This document shows, piece by piece, positions 5,293 through 8,203 of a stretch of DNA of 8,203 nt. Position 1 is the first letter of the stretch. Every line of letters starts with the position of its first letter. A program made the position numbers and the translations under genes. Below the pieces are notes generated by a model. The model worked only from the letters and a program-made list of their open reading frames with translations, was not told the DNA's origin and did no database searches. Source of the DNA: Candidatus Lindowiibacteriota bacterium (GTDB lineage: Bacteria > Lindowbacteria > 2-12-FULL-62-27); NCBI GenBank assembly GCA_023249255.1, contig JAHFCY010000156.1:1-8203 (forward strand). Direction: 5' to 3'.

Positions 5293-6666
5293 ATGAAAAT
5301 CCGGCGCGTTCTCATTCTCGGGCTTGGTGTGACCGGCCTTTCGGTCATCCGGAGATTTTCGGGCAAGGCGGAGATGATCGGATTTGACGAGGGCTTCGAG
5401 CGGTTTTCTCCGGATCTTCGGCGGAAACTCCTGCTCCGATTGAGCGCCGTCGTGACCGACCGCCGGCTTCTGCCGCCTCGCGCGCGGGCCGCCGATCTCA
5501 TCGTCGCCAGCCCCGGCATTGATCTCGTCGCGCTTGGAATTTCCCGTGACAATCCGCGCGTCGTCGGCGATCTTGACCTTGCGTACGCCGCCCGCCGCGT
5601 CGGCCGGTTTCTGGCTGTGACCGGCACGAACGGAAAAACCACGACCACGAAACTTCTCGCGGCCATCGTCATGGAACATTTCGGCAAGTCCCGCGTTGTC
5701 GTCGCCGGCAACATCGGCACGCCCCTGCTCGACGAGGTCGGAAAAAAATCCGGTTTGTATTACGTGGTCGAACTGTCGTCATTTCAACTCGAATTGTCAA
5801 AACAATTCCGGCCGGCCGTGGGCCTGTTTCTCAATCTGAGCCAGAACCATCTCGACCGGCACAAAACAATGACGAATTATTTTGAGGCCAAGGCGCGGAT
5901 GTTTCGGCGGCAGACGCCGGCGGACACGGCTGTGGTCAACATCGACGATCCCTACGGCTCGCGTCTGGCGCGCCGGCTGGCATCCGGACCCTGCCGGCTG
6001 ATCGAATACGGCGTCGAGCCGGAGCGGCATGCCGTTCGAAACGGCCTGACGTTGGAGGGGGACCGGGTCGTGCGGCGTCGAAACGGCGTATCCCGTCCGC
6101 TGTTTGACGTGCCCGATCCGCTGTTCGGACCCGGCAAACACAATCAATCGAATCTGCTGGCCGCCTCGGCCGCCGCGCTCGCGGTTGGCGTACCGATCCC
6201 GAAAATCCTGTCGGCGGTCCGCAAGTTTCGACTGCCGGCGCATCGTCTCGAATTTGTCAAAAAAGTGGATGAAGTGGCGTATTACGACGATTCAAAGGCG
6301 ACGAGCGTCGATGCGGCCCGCAAAGCCCTGCAGAGTTTCCCATCCCGCCAGATTATTGCGCTCATGGGAGGCCAGGACAAAGGCATGGATTTCACGCCGC
6401 TCTTTCGGGAACTCACGCGCCAGCGCAATCTGAAATATCTCGTCTTTTTCGGCTCGCTCGGCGACAAATTCGGCCGCCTGGCCGGCCGATTCCGCCTGCC
6501 GTACAAACGGGTGAACCGCGTGGCTGATGCTGTCCGCGCATCGCGCGATGCGGCCGCACCGGGTGACATTGTGGTCCTGTCGCCGGGCGGAACGAGTTTT
6601 GACCAGTACACGAACTACGCCGAGCGCGGTCGGGACTTTCGAATCTGCGTGGAGCGGTTGAAATGA
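5293..6666 (+). CDS. murD: UDP-N-acetylmuramoylalanine--D-glutamate ligase (MurD)
   Basis: MurD adds D-glutamate to UDP-MurNAc-L-Ala with ATP, the step before MurE. The N-terminal UMP-binding fold begins with ILGLGVTGLS (8-17). The ATP loop is GTNGKT (111-116). AGNIGTP (138-144), ELSSFQLE (160-167) and LSQNHLDRH (182-190) follow, and K200 in YFEAKARMF matches the carbamylated lysine. GKHNQSN (281-287), YDDSKAT (331-337) and GGQDKG (359-364) are in place. The substrate loop reads LSPGGTSFDQY (429-439), where E. coli-like enzymes have LSPACAS. The length, 457 residues, is normal. The start is supported by family alignment from the first residues (MKIRRVLILGLG) and by a weak GAG at 5283-5285, 7 bases away. 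The stop overlaps the ftsW start as ATGA, which indicates coupled translation. Confidence 0.96.
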   Translation: MKIRRVLILGLGVTGLSVIRRFSGKAEMIGFDEGFERFSPDLRRKLLLRLSAVVTDRRLLPPRARAADLIVASPGIDLVALGISRDNPRVVGDLDLAYAARRVGRFLAVTGTNGKTTTTKLLAAIVMEHFGKSRVVVAGNIGTPLLDEVGKKSGLYYVVELSSFQLELSKQFRPAVGLFLNLSQNHLDRHKTMTNYFEAKARMFRRQTPADTAVVNIDDPYGSRLARRLASGPCRLIEYGVEPERHAVRNGLTLEGDRVVRRRNGVSRPLFDVPDPLFGPGKHNQSNLLAASAAALAVGVPIPKILSAVRKFRLPAHRLEFVKKVDEVAYYDDSKATSVDAARKALQSFPSRQIIALMGGQDKGMDFTPLFRELTRQRNLKYLVFFGSLGDKFGRLAGRFRLPYKRVNRVADAVRASRDAAAPGDIVVLSPGGTSFDQYTNYAERGRDFRICVERLK

Positions 6667-7823
6667 TCGGCCTGACCACTCTCCGGTCGCGCCTTGACCG
6701 CATCGGCGATACGGACATCCGGATTGCGCTCTGGACGGCGCTGGTTGTGTGTCTCGGCAACATTTTTGTCTACAGCTCAAGCGCTCTGATGGCCCAGCGG
6801 TCCGAACTCTATGGATATGCGTCCGATTATTTCGTCAAAAAACAGATTGCGGCGACAATCGTCGGCGTTCTGGCGTGTCTGTTCATCGCTACATGCCTGT
6901 CGTGGAAACACATCGAGCGGTTCAGCGGAATCGTTCTGGCGGGTTCGATCGTCAGCCTGGTTCTCGTATTTGTGCCGGGAATCGGCATGCCCGCCGCGCA
7001 CGTCAATCGCTGGATCTCCATTGCCGGATTTTCGTTTCAGCCAGCCGAGCCGGCAAAACTCGCGCTGGTTTTGTATCTCGCCAAATTCATTGCCGACCGC
7101 GAAAGCCGCTGGATCGGAAGCCATGCGGTCGTGAAAATTCTTCTGCTGTCGTCGATCGTCTCGTTTCTCATCTACAAAGAGCCTGATTTTTCGACCGCTG
7201 TGTTTGTCATGCTTCTGACCATGCTCATGCTCTTCATGGGGGGCCTCTCGTGGACGTACATCGGTTCGACGGCGGGTGTCGCCGTCTGCATCGCCGCCAT
7301 TGGTCTGGCGAGCAAAAGTTACGTTTTGAGCCGCATTCAATCCTATCTCAAACCCTGGAACGATCCCGGCTCCCACGGATTTCAAATTCTCCAATCCTAT
7401 ATCGCGCTCGGCCGGGGTGGAACGACCGGCGTGGGACTGGGCAATTCAATTCAGAAAACGGCGCTCCTGCCCGCGCCTCACACTGATTTCATCTACGCCG
7501 TCATCGGCGAGGAGACCGGGTTTGTCGGGACGGTCTGCGTGGCCGCACTGTTTCTTGCGTTTTTCGTCTACGGCTTGCGGATGGCCTACCGCATGCCGAA
7601 CCTTTTTTTGAAACTCGCAACCGCCGGCATCGTCTACGCGATTTCGCTTCAGGCTCTCATCAATATGGCGGTTGTCACCGGGCTCATGCCCGTCACGGGC
7701 GAGCCGCTCCCGTTGATTTCAGTCGGCGGAACGTCGATGGTCATCACGCTCATGTCGATCGGCTGTCTCATGGCGTTCTCCCGGGAATTGCCGCAGACCG
7801 CCGTGGAGAAAGGAGCCGGATGA
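6663..7823 (+). CDS. ftsW: Septal peptidoglycan polymerase FtsW (SEDS glycosyltransferase)
   Basis: FtsW polymerises lipid II into glycan strands at the division septum, together with a class B PBP (FtsI). The 386-residue protein is strongly hydrophobic and fits the ten-helix SEDS fold. SEDS signatures visible in order are NRWISIAGFSFQPAEPAKL (115-133), EPDFSTAV (173-180), KPWNDP (230-235), FQILQSYIALGRGGTTGVGLG (240-260), LPAPHTDFIYAVIGEETGFVG (269-289) and TGLMPVTGEPLPLISVGG near the C-terminus. D275 in HTDFIY matches the aspartate considered catalytic in SEDS proteins. FtsW is preferred over RodA because of the gene's place between murD and murC. GGAG (6651-6654) lies 8 bases upstream of the ATG, and the ATG overlaps the murD stop. 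Unlike most dcw clusters, neither ftsI nor murG is next to it. Confidence 0.93.
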   Translation: MIGLTTLRSRLDRIGDTDIRIALWTALVVCLGNIFVYSSSALMAQRSELYGYASDYFVKKQIAATIVGVLACLFIATCLSWKHIERFSGIVLAGSIVSLVLVFVPGIGMPAAHVNRWISIAGFSFQPAEPAKLALVLYLAKFIADRESRWIGSHAVVKILLLSSIVSFLIYKEPDFSTAVFVMLLTMLMLFMGGLSWTYIGSTAGVAVCIAAIGLASKSYVLSRIQSYLKPWNDPGSHGFQILQSYIALGRGGTTGVGLGNSIQKTALLPAPHTDFIYAVIGEETGFVGTVCVAALFLAFFVYGLRMAYRMPNLFLKLATAGIVYAISLQALINMAVVTGLMPVTGEPLPLISVGGTSMVITLMSIGCLMAFSRELPQTAVEKGAG

Positions 7824-7824
7824 G

Positions 7825-8203
7825 GTGTTTCTGCACGTCAAACGATTTCACATGGTCGGCATCGGAGGTTCGGGCATGAGCGGCCTGGCGCAGATTTTGA
7901 ACGGCCTCGGATTCGTCGTGACGGGATCGGACCAGAAAGCGGGGCTGACCGCCCGGCACCTCATGGATATCGGCATTCCGGTTTCCATCGGCCATGCGGC
8001 GGAACACGTGGGCCAGGCCGACGTCGTCGTCCGGTCGACGGCGGTGTCTGACGTCAACGTTGAAATCCAGGAGGCGCGCCGCCGGAACATTCCAATCGTC
8101 AGCCGCGGCGAACTTCTGGCGGAGGTGACGCGGATGGGCGAGACGATCGCGGTGGCCGGCACGCACGGCAAATCGACGACGTCGTCCATGATCGCCTGCA
8201 TCG
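7825..8203 (+). CDS. murC: UDP-N-acetylmuramate--L-alanine ligase (MurC), N-terminal part, cut by window edge
   Basis: MurC performs the first peptide step, adding L-alanine to UDP-MurNAc with ATP. The start is GTG 7825, with AGGAG at 7811-7815 and 9-base spacing, one base after the ftsW stop. The ATG at 7820, which overlaps that stop as ATGA, opens a different frame that ends after 19 codons, so it is not the start. The 126 visible codons encode HMVGIGGSGMSGLA (9-22, the UDP-binding loop), VTGSD (32-36), ADVVVRSTAVSDVNVEI (65-81), GELLAE (95-100) and AVAGTHGKST (109-118), the ATP loop. Most MurC proteins read GTHGKTTT at this loop; here a serine follows the lysine, which still fits the GxxGK[ST] pattern. 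The D-Ala family homologue Mpl is ruled out by the GIGGSGMSG opening. The rest of the gene lies beyond the window. Confidence 0.94.
   Translation, partial: MFLHVKRFHMVGIGGSGMSGLAQILNGLGFVVTGSDQKAGLTARHLMDIGIPVSIGHAAEHVGQADVVVRSTAVSDVNVEIQEARRRNIPIVSRGELLAEVTRMGETIAVAGTHGKSTTSSMIACI

Noticed and set aside
3884-5296. A 470-codon plus-strand reading frame across the end of murE and all of mraY
   Set aside because: It lies in another frame of two well-supported genes, is rich in Arg, Gly and Ser, and shows no recognisable motifs. Long shadow frames are expected at this GC content.
4485-5720. A 411-codon minus-strand reading frame opposite mraY and murD
   Set aside because: It is antisense to conserved coding sequence, has an Arg-rich low-information composition, and no family motif or ribosome binding site was seen.
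7820-7879. ATGA overlap at the ftsW end as the murC start
   Set aside because: This frame gives only 19 codons before a stop; the MurC motifs are in the frame starting at GTG 7825.
2976-8178. Similar GC-rich stretches in murE (about 2970-3000), murD (about 5620-5650) and murC (about 8158-8185) as dispersed repeats
   Set aside because: They encode the shared ATP-binding loop of the paralogous Mur ligases, so they reflect protein homology and not a DNA repeat.

Overview
The window holds the first part of a bacterial dcw (division and cell wall) cluster on the plus strand, with the 5' end of a type I restriction R-subunit gene pointing away from it on the minus strand. The DNA is GC-rich (roughly 58-60% by eye). 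The peptidoglycan genes point to a diderm, meso-diaminopimelate-type bacterium: MurE carries the DNPR motif and the AGKGHE motif of DAP-adding enzymes. Several proteins differ clearly from textbook sequences, RsmH most of all, and the gene order is unusual. That suggests a little-studied or uncultivated lineage, but I cannot name a phylum from the sequence.

Layout. Positions 1-321 (minus) are the first 107 codons of an HsdR-like nuclease/translocase, cut by the window edge. Positions 322-515 are a divergent intergenic region. It has an A+T-tract block (414-450), a near-consensus sigma70-type promoter (TTGACA, 17 bp, TAATAT at 451-479), and three AAGTGG repeats at 10-11 bp spacing that look like MraZ boxes over the transcription start and the mraZ ribosome binding site. 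Then follow mraZ (516-992), rsmH/mraW (1073-2068, start uncertain), ftsL (2138-2530), murE (2569-4128), mraY (4122-5273), murD (5293-6666), ftsW (6663-7823) and the first 126 codons of murC (7825 to the window edge). No gap inside the cluster exceeds 80 bp. murE/mraY overlap by 7 bp, murD/ftsW overlap as ATGA, and ftsW and murC are 1 bp apart, so the eight genes probably form one operon driven mainly from 451-479.

How the genes work together. MraZ probably represses its own operon. RsmH methylates 16S rRNA. MurC, MurD and MurE add L-Ala, D-Glu and meso-DAP to UDP-MurNAc. MraY transfers the completed pentapeptide precursor to undecaprenyl phosphate to make lipid I. FtsW polymerises lipid II at the septum, and FtsL belongs to the FtsQLB complex that activates the septal synthase. 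Three genes usually found in this block are absent from their normal slots: ftsI (between ftsL and murE), murF (between murE and mraY) and murG (between ftsW and murC). They must lie elsewhere in the genome.

I found no CRISPR array, tRNA, rRNA, insertion sequence or clearly new multi-gene system. The observations most worth following are the MraZ-box array on the promoter, a 7-bp hairpin that buries the likely murE ribosome binding site, the departure of RsmH from otherwise near-invariant motifs, and the three missing genes.
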